From positions 1-64,000 of the forward strand of contig DFHU01000007.1 of NCBI GenBank assembly GCA_002373045.1: a stretch of 64,000 nucleotides of DNA. The letters run 5' to 3'. A program made the translations under genes and the position numbers. The stretch is from Pseudoselenomonas ruminantium. GTDB lineage: Bacteria; Bacillota; Negativicutes; Selenomonadales; Selenomonadaceae. The notes beneath the pieces are model-generated. The model was given only the letters and a program-made list of their open reading frames with translations, was not told the origin of the DNA and ran no database searches. Below are positions 35,907-44,894 of the stretch, piece after piece (within the stretch, counting starts at the first letter, position 1; each line of letters begins with the position of its first letter).

Positions 35907-37910
35907 TTGAGTAACATGGATACCACTTGTGTAAACGCTATCCGCGTTCTGGCAGCTGATGCTGTACAGAAGGCAAATTCCGGTCATCCCGGCCTGCCCC
36001 TTGGCAGCGCTGCTATGGCTTATGAACTGTGGGCTAACCACATGAACCACAACCCGAAGAATCCGCAGTGGGCTAACCGCGACCGTTTCATCCTGTCCGG
36101 TGGTCATGGTTCTACGCTGCTTTATTCTCTGCTCCATTTCTTCGGTTATGGCCTTACCATGGATGATATGAAGAACTTCCGTCAGGACGGTTCGCTGACT
36201 CCGGGGCATCCGGAATATGGTCACACGGTAGGTGTTGAAGCCACGACCGGCCCGCTGGGTGCAGGTATGGGTATGGCTGTAGGTATGGCGATGGCAGAAG
36301 CTCATCTGGCTGCAGAATTCAACAAGCCGGGCTATGATGTGGTTGACCATTATACCTTTGCTCTGGGCGGCGATGGTTGCATGATGGAAGGCATTTCTTC
36401 GGAAGCCTTCTCGCTGGCTGGTACGCTCGGCCTCTCCAAACTGATTGTGCTTTATGATTCCAATAAGATTTCCATCGAAGGCAGCACGGATATTGCCTTC
36501 ACGGAAAATGTGGAAAAACGTATGCAGGCTTTCGGTTTCCAGACGCTGACTGTAGAAGATGGCAATGATCTGGAAGCTATTGGCAAAGCTATTGAAGCGG
36601 CCAAGGCTGACAAAGAACATCCGTCCTTCATCACGGTTAAGACGCAGATTGGTTACGGCTGCCCGGCAAAACAGGGTAAAGCCAGCGCACATGGCGAACC
36701 GCTCGGCGTTGATAATGTCAAGGCTCTCAAGGAAAATCTGGGCTGGCCGGAACCGGAAAAGACCTTCAACATTCCGCAGGATGTTTATGCCCATTATGAA
36801 GAAAAAGCCAAGAAGGGTGCTGAGGCAGAAGAAGCTTGGAATAAGCTCTTTGCTGACTACTGCGCTAAATTCCCGGAACTCAAGGCTAAATGGGATAAGT
36901 TCCATGCTCCTGTTGATGCGAAAGCTCTCCTTGAGAACGAAGATTTCTGGGCTTATGAAGACAAGGCACAGGCTACCCGTGCTCTGTCTGGTACGATGAT
37001 TAATCGCCTGAAAGATCTCCTGCCGAACCTGTTTGGCGGCAGTGCTGACCTTGCTCCTTCCAACAAGACAGACATGAAGGGTGCAGGCGATTTCTCCAAG
37101 GATAACTATGCCGGCCGCAACCTGCACTTCGGTGTGCGTGAACTGGCTATGGCAGCTATGGCTAATGGTATCACCCTCCATGGCGGTCTGAAGAATTATG
37201 TAGCAACCTTCTTCGTGTTCAGCGACTACACGAAACCGATGGTTCGTTTGGCTGCGCTGATGGGCCTGCCTGTGACCTATGTATTCACGCATGACAGCAT
37301 TGGTGTCGGCGAAGACGGCCCAACGCATGAACCGATTGAACAGCTGGCTATGCTCCGTTCTCAGCCGAATGTCAACGTATTCCGTCCGGCAGATGCAACG
37401 GAAACGGCTGCAGGCTGGTATCTGGCTGTGACCAGCGAAAAGACGCCGACGGCTTTGGTACTGACTCGTCAGAACCTGCCGCAGCTGGCTGGTTCCTCCA
37501 AGGATGCTCTCAAGGGTGCTTATGTTGTGTCCGAAGCAAAAGATGCTGCCAATATGGATGGTATCATCATCGCTACGGGTTCGGAAGTTTCCCTGGCTGT
37601 GGATACGCAGGCTAAACTGGCTGGTGAAGGCGTGGATGTCCGCGTTGTTTCCATGCCTTGCATGGATCTCTTCGAACAGCAGAGTGCTGAATACAAAGAA
37701 AGTGTTCTGCCGAAGAAGGTTCGCGCCCGCGTAGCTGTGGAAGCACTCAGCGATTTCGGCTGGGGTAAATATGTAGGCCTTGATGGCGCTACGGTTTCCA
37801 TGGAAGGCTTCGGTGCATCGGCACCGGCAGCTGTGCTCTTCGAGAAGTTCGGCTTCACCGTTGACCATGTGGCTGAGGTTGTGCGCAAGGTTGTTAGCGA
37901 AAACAAATAA
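35907..37910 (+). CDS. tkt: transketolase
   Basis: A 667-residue thiamine-diphosphate enzyme of the non-oxidative pentose phosphate pathway. Motifs are KANSGHPGLPLGSAAMAYEL, GHGSTLLYSLLHFFGYG, the TPP-binding GDGCMMEGISSEAF with a downstream Asn, and VFTHDSIGVGEDGPTHEPIE in the second half. AAGGAG at 35892-35897 points to TTG 35907 (or ATG 35916). The frame extends to 35814, but that part lies inside the upstream terminator. It is monocistronic and followed by a structured hairpin element. Confidence 0.97.
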   Translation: MSNMDTTCVNAIRVLAADAVQKANSGHPGLPLGSAAMAYELWANHMNHNPKNPQWANRDRFILSGGHGSTLLYSLLHFFGYGLTMDDMKNFRQDGSLTPGHPEYGHTVGVEATTGPLGAGMGMAVGMAMAEAHLAAEFNKPGYDVVDHYTFALGGDGCMMEGISSEAFSLAGTLGLSKLIVLYDSNKISIEGSTDIAFTENVEKRMQAFGFQTLTVEDGNDLEAIGKAIEAAKADKEHPSFITVKTQIGYGCPAKQGKASAHGEPLGVDNVKALKENLGWPEPEKTFNIPQDVYAHYEEKAKKGAEAEEAWNKLFADYCAKFPELKAKWDKFHAPVDAKALLENEDFWAYEDKAQATRALSGTMINRLKDLLPNLFGGSADLAPSNKTDMKGAGDFSKDNYAGRNLHFGVRELAMAAMANGITLHGGLKNYVATFFVFSDYTKPMVRLAALMGLPVTYVFTHDSIGVGEDGPTHEPIEQLAMLRSQPNVNVFRPADATETAAGWYLAVTSEKTPTALVLTRQNLPQLAGSSKDALKGAYVVSEAKDAANMDGIIIATGSEVSLAVDTQAKLAGEGVDVRVVSMPCMDLFEQQSAEYKESVLPKKVRARVAVEALSDFGWGKYVGLDGATVSMEGFGASAPAAVLFEKFGFTVDHVAEVVRKVVSENK

Positions 37911-37939
37911 TCGTTAGGTTTACATCTACATAATAAAGA

Positions 37940-38020
37940 CGCTTGGGGGCTGGTAATGCCTTTCCTTCGCTGAGACAGGTTTGTCAAACGCTACGGAAAG
38001 TCATCACCAGCCCCCAAGCT
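37940..38020 (-). repeat. structured hairpin element, copy B
   Basis: On the minus strand the core reads AGCGTTTGACAAACC then TGTCTCAGC, inside CTTTCC/GGAAAG and an outer stem of about 19 bp built on GCTTGGGGGCTGGT. The orientation is opposite to copies A and C. It begins 30 bases after the tkt stop and could help end or stabilise that transcript. Confidence 0.7.
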
Positions 38021-38181
38021 CATTGCGTACATGATTGCTTTGTTAAGAAGAACTTGCCAGATGTTATGAAATGTCATCATTAGCCCCAGTTTTATTGCGC
38101 ATATTACAAATTTGCGGAGAGGGGATTGGTGGTGTAAGGTGCGCAGATTAGATTATATTGCGGGGGTGTGCTAAACCTAAG

Positions 38182-38260
38182 AAGGGCAGGAGGGGGATGG
38201 CTTTCGGCAGCGTTTGACAAGCTTGTCTAAGCAGCCGAAAGTTATCCCCCTCCTGCCCTT
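38182..38260 (+). repeat. structured hairpin element, copy C
   Basis: A 27-bp fully paired stem (38182-38208 with 38234-38260, including tandem G-U pairs) encloses AGCGTTTGACAAGC then TTGTCTAAGC. The core matches copy A almost exactly while the outer stem differs. Confidence 0.75.
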
Positions 38261-38314
38261 CGCCTTGTGCCTCGAACTTATTAAATTCTTATGGTAAAAC
38301 TCATGGAAATGCGT

Positions 38315-38320
38315 TATAAT
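38315..38320 (+). promoter_or_regulatory. -10 box upstream of HD-GYP gene
   Basis: A consensus TATAAT lies about 50 bases before the start. No good -35 is seen at 16-18 bp, so an activator may be needed. Confidence 0.4.
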
Positions 38321-38372
38321 CAGGAGAGATTAATAAACGTAAACGAAATCTGGCTGGAGAGGATGAGGGCTT

Positions 38373-39446
38373 GTGCTAAAGGTGTATGCAGTAGAGAGCC
38401 TGCGGGCAGGGATGAAGGTTGGCCGTGATATCGTAGATGAGCAGGGCAACGCACTGATCAGTACGGGAACGATTCTGACAAAGGAAATGATTTATGGGCT
38501 GTTGGATAGGCCGATTTTTTCGGTTTATATTGAGGAGCAGGAACCTCCGGCCATGCCCAGCAAGGAAAATTTACTAGATGATGATTATATCGTGTGCTAT
38601 AACACGGTTTATCAGCAATTGGAAGTTATGTTTGAAGGTCTGGTACAACGCGGGGAGTTTAATGCTGCTGACCTGCAGAATATTATGGATGAACGGAATT
38701 TCACCGAACTTTGTGATGGTGCGAAGGCGGTATCGCAGATTCATAATATGAAGCATGAAGGTTCTTATCTGATTCATCATTGTCTGCATGTGGGTATCTT
38801 AGCCGGGCTGATGGGGCGTTGGTTGGGGATGTCTGTGCTAGACCAGTATAATCTGGTCATTGCGGGGCTGTTCTTAGATATCGGCAAGATGATGATTCCG
38901 CCTGCTGTGCTGGAAAAGCAGGGCAAGCTGACGCCGGAGGAATTTGAACAGGTTAAGATGCATGCCCAGTATGGCCATGATACGCTGGCAAAGACCACGT
39001 TGAATGCCAATCAGGACATTATGATGGGCGTCATGCAGCATCATGAGCGCTGTGATGGCTCCGGTTATCCCTTGCAGCTGAAAAAGGATAGCATTTCCCG
39101 CTTTGGCAAGATTTTGGCCATCCTCGATATTTATGATGCCATGGCCAGTGACCGGGTATTTGCCAAACGCCGTTCGCCCTTTGATGTGTTTGCCATTCTT
39201 TATGATGATATACTGGATGGCAAGCTGGATACGGAATACGGGGTACTCTTTATCAAGCGTTTATCCCATGCGTTGAATGGCAACTGGGTGCGTCTGACCA
39301 ATGGTGAGAAGGGGCGCATTGTTTACTTGGATGAAAGCCGGATTCGCTCGCTGCCTGTGGTGCAGACGGACAAAGGTGAATTCTATGATTTGAACAAGAA
39401 TCGCGAGGTCAAGGTGGAGTGTATTTTGACCGCCAGCGAAGTGTGA
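38373..39446 (+). CDS. HD-GYP domain protein with altered HD motif
   Basis: A 357-residue cytoplasmic protein. The C-terminal half matches HD-GYP cyclic-di-GMP phosphodiesterases: HHCLHVGILAGLMG, LDIGKMMIPPAVL, HAQYGHDTL, HHERCDGSGYP (the GYP motif) and ILDIYDAMASDRVF. At residues 168-169 the catalytic His-Asp is Leu-Asp, so a metal ligand is missing and activity is uncertain. The N-terminal 120 residues resemble the DUF3391-like segment often found with HD-GYP. The GTG start follows GGAGAGG. It is alone in its transcript, with a terminator after it. Confidence 0.87.
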   Translation: MLKVYAVESLRAGMKVGRDIVDEQGNALISTGTILTKEMIYGLLDRPIFSVYIEEQEPPAMPSKENLLDDDYIVCYNTVYQQLEVMFEGLVQRGEFNAADLQNIMDERNFTELCDGAKAVSQIHNMKHEGSYLIHHCLHVGILAGLMGRWLGMSVLDQYNLVIAGLFLDIGKMMIPPAVLEKQGKLTPEEFEQVKMHAQYGHDTLAKTTLNANQDIMMGVMQHHERCDGSGYPLQLKKDSISRFGKILAILDIYDAMASDRVFAKRRSPFDVFAILYDDILDGKLDTEYGVLFIKRLSHALNGNWVRLTNGEKGRIVYLDESRIRSLPVVQTDKGEFYDLNKNREVKVECILTASEV

Positions 39447-39467
39447 TCGATAGCAGGATATAGCTTC

Positions 39468-39510
39468 AGGCTCAATGGAGATTTGGCGATAATTTCCATT
39501 GAGCCTTTTT
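39468..39510 (+). terminator. terminator after HD-GYP gene
   Basis: AGGCTCAATGGA and TCCATTGAGCCT arms followed by a T run. Confidence 0.85.
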
Positions 39511-39526
39511 AAGGGGAGGAGAACTT

Positions 39527-41572
39527 ATGGCTATGGTACCCAAATTAAATACCATGCAGTTTGATAAGGAGATACCGTTCAAGGTAGTTGCGCCCTTTGA
39601 GCCGATGGGTGATCAGCCCAAAGCCATTGAGGATTTGGCGGCCGGCATCGAAAACGGTCAGCAGGCTCAGGTGCTTTTAGGCGCGACGGGAACAGGCAAG
39701 ACCTATACCATTGCCAAGGTCATAGAGAAGGTGCAAAAGCCGACCTTGGTCATTGCGCATAATAAGACGTTAGCGGCGCAGCTGGCCAGCGAGTTTAAGG
39801 CATTCTTTCCGGAAAATTATGTGGGTTATTTCGTGAGTTACTATGACTATTATCAGCCGGAAGCTTATATTGCTTCTACGGACACCTATATTGAGAAGGA
39901 TTCCTCGATTAATGATGAGATTGATGAACTGCGTCATTCGGCAACGTGTTCGCTGTTTGAGCGGCGGGATGTAATAATCGTGGCGTCTGTTTCCTGCATC
40001 TATGGTCTGGGTTCGCCGGAAAGCTACCATGAAATGGTTCTATCCCTGCATAAGGGGCAGGAGGTGCCGCGGGAGGATATTTTGCACAAGCTGGTGCAGA
40101 TTCGCTATGAGCGCAATGATATTGCCTTTGAGCGTGGCCGTTTCCGGGTGCGGGGGGATGTTATCGAAGTGTTCCCCGCAGGCTACAATAACCGGGCTGT
40201 GCGTATAGAATTATTCGGCGATGAGATTGACCGCATGGTGGAATTTGATGTGGTAACGGGCGAAGTCTATGGCGAGCGCACCCATCTGATGGTCTTCCCG
40301 GCCTCTCATTATGTAACGGAAGACGAGGATATGAAAATCGCCATGCAGGACATCCGCGACGAGCTGGATGTGCAGCTCAAAATGTTCCGGGAAAATGGCA
40401 AGCTCCTCGAAGCCCAGCGTATTGAACAGCGTACCAATTACGATTTGGAAATGATGCAGGAGATGGGCTATTGCTCAGGCATTGAAAATTACTCCCGTCA
40501 TCTGACCCATCGCAAGGCAGGCGAAGCCCCTTATACACTCTTGGATTATTTCCCAGAGGATTTTTTGATCGTTGTGGACGAGTCCCATGTGACCCTGCCG
40601 CAGATACATGCTATGTATGCCGGCGACAGGAGCCGCAAGGTGTCGTTGGTGGAGAATGGCTTCCGCCTGCCATCGGCTTTTGATAACCGCCCGTTGACCT
40701 TTGAGGAATTTGCGGCGCGTATCAATCAGATTATCTATGTGTCGGCTACTCCGGGCAAGTATGAAAAGGAACAGGCCCAGCAGATTGCCCAGCAGGTCAT
40801 TCGCCCGACGGGGCTTATTGACCCGGAAATCGAGGTGCGGCCATTGGAAGGGCAGATTGATGACCTCTTGACGGAAATCCGTCTGCGCATTGAGCGCAAT
40901 GAGCGTGTACTCGTCACGACCCTGACCAAGAAGATGGCGGAGAATCTTACCGATTTTCTGAAGGAGGCAGGCGTAAAGGTACGTTATCTGCATTCCGATA
41001 TCGCAACCATTGATCGCGCGGAAATCATTCACGATTTGCGGGCCGGGGAATTTGATGTCTTGGTGGGCATCAACCTTCTGCGTGAAGGTCTGGATATGCC
41101 GGAGGTGTCGCTGATTGCCATACTGGATGCGGATAAGGAAGGTTTCCTGCGTTCAGATACCTCGCTGATTCAGATTATTGGCCGTGCTGCCCGCAATGCG
41201 CATGGTCAGGTAATCATGTATGCCGATAGAATTACCGATTCCATGAAACGGGCCATGGATGAAACGGAACGCCGCCGTGAAATTCAGCAGGCCTATAACA
41301 CGGAACATGGCATTGTGCCCAAGACGATTATCAAGCCCATTAAACCGTTGATTGAAACCACTTTGGTCGCAGAATCAGCGGCAAGTTATACCGCAGGCGA
41401 TGGCAAAAAGAAGAAAAAACTCTCCAAGAAAGACAAGGAAAATCTTGTCAAAACCTTACTGCGTGAAATGCAGCAGGCTTCCCGTGCTATGGAATTTGAG
41501 CGGGCGGCAGAGCTTAGAGATATGATTTTGGAATTGGATGGTACTCTGCCTAATGCCAAGGGAAAAAGCTAA
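39527..41572 (+). CDS. uvrB: excinuclease ABC subunit B
   Basis: A full-length 681-residue UvrB, the damage-verifying helicase-like subunit of nucleotide excision repair. Walker A GATGTGKT lies at residues 52-59. The beta-hairpin region YYDYYQPEAYIASTDTYIEK is present, then VDESHVTLPQ (Walker B), REGLDMPEVSLIAILDADKE, QIIGRAARN, and a C-terminal UVR domain (REMQQASRAMEFERAAELRD) that binds UvrC. GGGGAGGAG precedes the ATG. uvrA is not adjacent within the window. Confidence 0.97.
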   Translation: MAMVPKLNTMQFDKEIPFKVVAPFEPMGDQPKAIEDLAAGIENGQQAQVLLGATGTGKTYTIAKVIEKVQKPTLVIAHNKTLAAQLASEFKAFFPENYVGYFVSYYDYYQPEAYIASTDTYIEKDSSINDEIDELRHSATCSLFERRDVIIVASVSCIYGLGSPESYHEMVLSLHKGQEVPREDILHKLVQIRYERNDIAFERGRFRVRGDVIEVFPAGYNNRAVRIELFGDEIDRMVEFDVVTGEVYGERTHLMVFPASHYVTEDEDMKIAMQDIRDELDVQLKMFRENGKLLEAQRIEQRTNYDLEMMQEMGYCSGIENYSRHLTHRKAGEAPYTLLDYFPEDFLIVVDESHVTLPQIHAMYAGDRSRKVSLVENGFRLPSAFDNRPLTFEEFAARINQIIYVSATPGKYEKEQAQQIAQQVIRPTGLIDPEIEVRPLEGQIDDLLTEIRLRIERNERVLVTTLTKKMAENLTDFLKEAGVKVRYLHSDIATIDRAEIIHDLRAGEFDVLVGINLLREGLDMPEVSLIAILDADKEGFLRSDTSLIQIIGRAARNAHGQVIMYADRITDSMKRAMDETERRREIQQAYNTEHGIVPKTIIKPIKPLIETTLVAESAASYTAGDGKKKKKLSKKDKENLVKTLLREMQQASRAMEFERAAELRDMILELDGTLPNAKGKS

Positions 41573-41597
41573 GCTTGGCTTAGCGGGCTTCTTTTTT
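41567..41597 (+). terminator. terminator after uvrB
   Basis: GCTAAGC and GCTTAGC with a three-base loop, then GGGCTTCTTTTTT. Overlaps the uvrB stop. Confidence 0.55.
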
Positions 41598-41624
41598 GAA
41601 CAATGGCGGCTATTATGATATAAT
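41596..41624 (+). promoter_or_regulatory. promoter of the 41.7-kb operon
   Basis: TTGAAC at 41596-41601 and TATAAT at 41619-41624 with 17-bp spacing, just after the uvrB terminator. Confidence 0.65.
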
Positions 41625-41663
41625 GTTTTTGTTAATTTATAAAGATACAGAGGTTCCTGTTGT

Positions 41664-43187
41664 ATGGGTAATGTATATTCACTGGTTGAAGAATTTTATG
41701 AAGAAAACGCAGCCGCCGGCCAGATTGTCCCGCAAGATGCCGTAGAGGCTTATTTGCGCCGCAATGCCTGGCATGGGGCAGATGATGATGAACTAAAGCG
41801 GATTTGGAGTATAATCCGTCTGCTCGTTACTTATGTGGATCAGTTGGATCTTTATTCCTTGGGGTCTTTGACGGTTTATGATTATCAGGAGATAATTTAT
41901 CGTTACGCCAATGACCGGGCAGATTTTATGCTGGCTGAGGCGGATATCAACAAATTCTTTTCGGCTGCGGAAAAGTTCTATGAATATCTGCAGCGTACCG
42001 GCAAGACGGAGGATTATCGTCAGGGACTGACCGCTGCCAAGGATTCTCTTTACGAAGGCGGCTATTTTTTTCTGCCGGACAGACGGGACGGGGATGAATT
42101 CTATAGTTCGTTGGAGCATATGGAGGAAGTTCCGCCGGAAACCATGCAGCGTTTGAATAAGATGTTGGATGAACTGTTGCACCGGATTGACGATTACTAT
42201 AAGAAACCAGCTTTTCGCCGGGATATGGACAAGGCGATAATGATGTATGCCGGCCCGGACTATGATGGTCAGGAAGCTCCGTCCGAGGAAGAACGGCGCG
42301 GATTTTGGTTTGGCTTTTGGGACTTTTTCCTCTTTGATTATCATCTGATTGTTTCGGATGCTTCGCCTTTGCGCTATTATTACGAGCAGGAACGGGAAAA
42401 ATTGTCCACATCGGAACAGGATATTTTGCGCGATTTATTGCGTTCGCGGTTTACGGTGTTCAATATTGAGGCTGTGGGAGAAGACTTTGTAAGCTGCCGC
42501 AATTTTTTTACCGGGGAAAACTTTGAATTGCCCGTGCCGGAATTGGCCCTGGGTAATTACAATCACTGCATTCTGTATGGCCATATCCATTCTCATGGCG
42601 TTATGCTGCTCAACTATATCACTACCCTTACGGCGAGTCCCAAACTGCAAAAGCGTATGCGGGACGTGATTTTGCGGCAGTTTGAGCTGTTCAAAGTGCA
42701 AAAGCCGCAGGCGGAAATAGCGGATTTTTTTGCCCGGCATGGGGGTGTTGTACGTCATACCCTGCAGATTTTAGCCGGCTATGCCCAGCTGAATGTATTG
42801 AAAAGCCGTCATGCAATACAGGCGCTGCCGGATAATCCGGAAACAGCGGATTTGTTTGCGGCGGATATCGATATGTTGCGACGGGTAGCAAGACATGTAG
42901 GGTTCAGTAATTTTGAAACAGCGTTGCTGGTCAAGTTCTTTATGGATTATGTGACGCTGGCTGCTGTTGAGAAAACAGATGATATTATGATGGCGGCTTT
43001 GCTGTTAAAATTTGCCCAGATTAATGGTGTAGATTTGTCTGCGCAGACCGAGATTTATGAACTGATTGGCATTGACAGCGGTAGTGTGCAGGACTGTATG
43101 AAAAAGATTCAGGAAACATTGGATTGTGATATTTTTGACCCGCGTTATTTGACGGAAGAAGCATTTATCAAGAGTCTCTATTATTGA
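41664..43187 (+). CDS. hypothetical protein upstream of cobalamin genes
   Basis: A 507-residue protein that I do not recognise. It is acidic and helical, with no signal peptide and no clear membrane segment. Distinct stretches are RRGFWFGFWDFFLFDYHLIV near residue 215 and NYNHCILYGHIHSHGVMLLN near 305, which contains several His residues but no metal motif I can name. It begins a likely operon that continues through a small membrane protein into cbiT. Whether it serves cobalamin synthesis is not shown. Confidence 0.65.
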   Translation: MGNVYSLVEEFYEENAAAGQIVPQDAVEAYLRRNAWHGADDDELKRIWSIIRLLVTYVDQLDLYSLGSLTVYDYQEIIYRYANDRADFMLAEADINKFFSAAEKFYEYLQRTGKTEDYRQGLTAAKDSLYEGGYFFLPDRRDGDEFYSSLEHMEEVPPETMQRLNKMLDELLHRIDDYYKKPAFRRDMDKAIMMYAGPDYDGQEAPSEEERRGFWFGFWDFFLFDYHLIVSDASPLRYYYEQEREKLSTSEQDILRDLLRSRFTVFNIEAVGEDFVSCRNFFTGENFELPVPELALGNYNHCILYGHIHSHGVMLLNYITTLTASPKLQKRMRDVILRQFELFKVQKPQAEIADFFARHGGVVRHTLQILAGYAQLNVLKSRHAIQALPDNPETADLFAADIDMLRRVARHVGFSNFETALLVKFFMDYVTLAAVEKTDDIMMAALLLKFAQINGVDLSAQTEIYELIGIDSGSVQDCMKKIQETLDCDIFDPRYLTEEAFIKSLYY

Positions 43188-43202
43188 GCGAGGTGAGGGT
43201 TC

Positions 43203-43523
43203 ATGGAACAGGAAGAAGGCAAAGTACGGGTGATGTCCCGCCAGGAACGCAATGATTACGATGGCGTGACCATTGAAGAGGGCGGCACTGGTGGCGATGA
43301 ACAGCCCAAGACTGATTTCGGCTATCGGGGTGTGCGGATTCATACGCTGAATTGGCAGGACCTCTTATCCCGCCGTGGAAACTGGTGGCAGCGGGCCCTG
43401 ATGATAGCTGGCGTCGCAGCTGTGCTGGGCTTTTTGTTTTTTGTGGCCCTGCCGGTGATTTTGGTATTGGTGGGCGTAGGTGTGGCCGTGTGGCTCGTAT
43501 TGCGTCTGTTCTTAGGCCGATAG
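43203..43523 (+). CDS. small membrane protein
   Basis: 106 residues. A charged N-terminal half (EQEEGKVRVMSRQERNDYDG) precedes two adjacent hydrophobic segments (about residues 64-82 and 84-102: ALMIAGVAAVLGFLFFVALP, VILVLVGVGVAVWLVLRLFL) forming a membrane hairpin. A ribosome site (GAGGTGAGGG) follows the upstream stop. Family unknown; it sits between the 507-residue protein and cbiT in one operon. Confidence 0.65.
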   Translation: MEQEEGKVRVMSRQERNDYDGVTIEEGGTGGDEQPKTDFGYRGVRIHTLNWQDLLSRRGNWWQRALMIAGVAAVLGFLFFVALPVILVLVGVGVAVWLVLRLFLGR

Positions 43524-43536
43524 GGAGGTAGAAGGC

Positions 43537-44115
43537 ATGGATTTTCTCGGAATTGCCGATGAAGAATTTATTCGTCAGGATGTACCGATGACCAAACAGG
43601 AAATCCGGATTCTAAGCCTGGTCAAGGCACAGATTGCTCCGGATGCGGTGGTTTATGATATCGGTGCGGGGACAGGATCCCTATCCATTGAAGCGGCCAG
43701 ACTGGCACCTAAAGGTGAGGTCTATGCCATTGAGCGCAGCAGCGAGGGGATAAATCTCATTCGCGCCAATGCCGCCAATTTTGCCGTGACCAACATGCAG
43801 GTGATTCAGGCAGAAGCGCCTGACGGATTGGCGGACCTGCCAGAGGCTGATGCCATATTGATTGGCGGCAGCGGCAGCCGTCTGCCGGAGATTTTGGAGA
43901 CGGTTACGCCAAAGCTCAAACAGACGGGACGGTTGGTGCTTAATTGCATTACGGTGCAGACGCTGATGCAGTGCATTGAATTTATGCGGCAGCATTCGGA
44001 TATTTACATCTATGAGGCGATTCAGGTGCAGGTAACGCGCTTGCAGCAGGTGGGAACCTATGATATGGCTAAGGCCAATAATCCCATCTATATTGTGATC
44101 TGTTGGAAAAAATAA
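43537..44115 (+). CDS. cbiT: cobalt-precorrin-6B C15-methyltransferase (decarboxylating)
   Basis: A 192-residue SAM-dependent methyltransferase acting late in corrin-ring synthesis (C15 methylation and C12 acetate decarboxylation). It shows RQDVPMTKQEIRILSLVKAQ, the SAM loop VYDIGAGTGSLSIEAA, YAIERSSEG and AILIGGSGSRLPEIL, all typical of CbiT. The separate C5-methyltransferase CbiE is not found in the window. GGGAGG precedes the ATG; the end overlaps the cbiF region closely. Confidence 0.93.
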   Translation: MDFLGIADEEFIRQDVPMTKQEIRILSLVKAQIAPDAVVYDIGAGTGSLSIEAARLAPKGEVYAIERSSEGINLIRANAANFAVTNMQVIQAEAPDGLADLPEADAILIGGSGSRLPEILETVTPKLKQTGRLVLNCITVQTLMQCIEFMRQHSDIYIYEAIQVQVTRLQQVGTYDMAKANNPIYIVICWKK

Positions 44116-44138
44116 GCGATGAGAAAGAGGGAACGGTA

Positions 44139-44894
44139 ATGGTACATATTGTGGGAGCAGGGCCGGGAGATTCGGAACTGATTACAGTAAAGGGTGCTAA
44201 ATACTTAAAAGAAGCGGATGTCGTTATTTATGCCGGGTCACTGGTTAATCCGGAACTGTTGAATTATTGCCGCGAGGATGTGCAGATTCATAACTCCGCT
44301 TCGATGACGCTGGATGATGTGGTAAATACTATTGAACAGGCGGAAAAAGAAGGCAAGATGACCGTGCGCCTGCATACGGGAGACCCGTCAGTTTATGGGG
44401 CGATTCAGGAACAGATGGATGCTTTCCGCAAGAAGAACATCGCCTTCGATATCGTGCCAGGGGTCAGCTCCTGCTTTGCGGCAGCAGCGGCCTTGCAGCA
44501 GGAATACACCCTGCCGGGAATCAGCCAGACGGTAATCATTACGCGCAATGAAGGCCGGACGCCAGTGCCGGAACCGGAAAAACTGCGCAGCCTTGCCCAG
44601 CACCAGTCCACGATGTGCATTTATCTGTCCATCACCATGCTCGATAAGGTGGTCGAGGAACTCATTGCGGGCGGCTATGCGGAAGATACTCCCATTGCCA
44701 TTGTGCAGCGGGCATCTTGGCCGGAACAGAAAATCGTCCGTGGCACCTTAAAGACGATTGTTCAGGATATTGAAGGCAAGAATATTGACCGTACAGCGAT
44801 GATTGTAGTCAGTCGTTGCCTGGGCGCCGATTATGAACTGTCCCGCCTGTATGCGCCGGAGTTTTCCCATATGTTCCGAAAGGCTGTGAAATAA
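44139..44894 (+). CDS. cbiF: cobalt-precorrin-4 C11-methyltransferase
   Basis: A 251-residue tetrapyrrole methylase. It starts VHIVGAGPGDSELITVKGAK, then has YAGSLVNPELLNYC, VRLHTGDPSVYGAIQEQMDA, FDIVPGVSSCFAAAAALQQE and TRNEGRTPVPEPEKL, the CbiF/CobM signature. AGAGGG at 44126-44131 fits ATG 44139; an upstream in-frame start at 44103 lies within cbiT. Its stop touches the cbiG start. Confidence 0.95.
   Translation: MVHIVGAGPGDSELITVKGAKYLKEADVVIYAGSLVNPELLNYCREDVQIHNSASMTLDDVVNTIEQAEKEGKMTVRLHTGDPSVYGAIQEQMDAFRKKNIAFDIVPGVSSCFAAAAALQQEYTLPGISQTVIITRNEGRTPVPEPEKLRSLAQHQSTMCIYLSITMLDKVVEELIAGGYAEDTPIAIVQRASWPEQKIVRGTLKTIVQDIEGKNIDRTAMIVVSRCLGADYELSRLYAPEFSHMFRKAVK

Larger units (their letters stand above)
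37911..38372. other. 460-bp intergenic region rich in structured repeats
   Basis: No protein gene is visible. It contains hairpin elements B and C, and between them (about 38067-38105) a degenerate half copy resembling one arm and flank of element B (ATGTCATCATTAGCCCCAG then TTATTGCGCAT). Confidence 0.6.

Noticed and set aside
35886..37868. 660-codon minus-strand open frame opposite transketolase
   Set aside because: It is a shadow of the codon pattern of tkt. The translation has no family features and tkt is unambiguous.
43503..43536. Separate promoter or cobalamin riboswitch before cbiT
   Set aside because: Only 13 bases separate the upstream stop from the cbiT start, enough for a ribosome site only.
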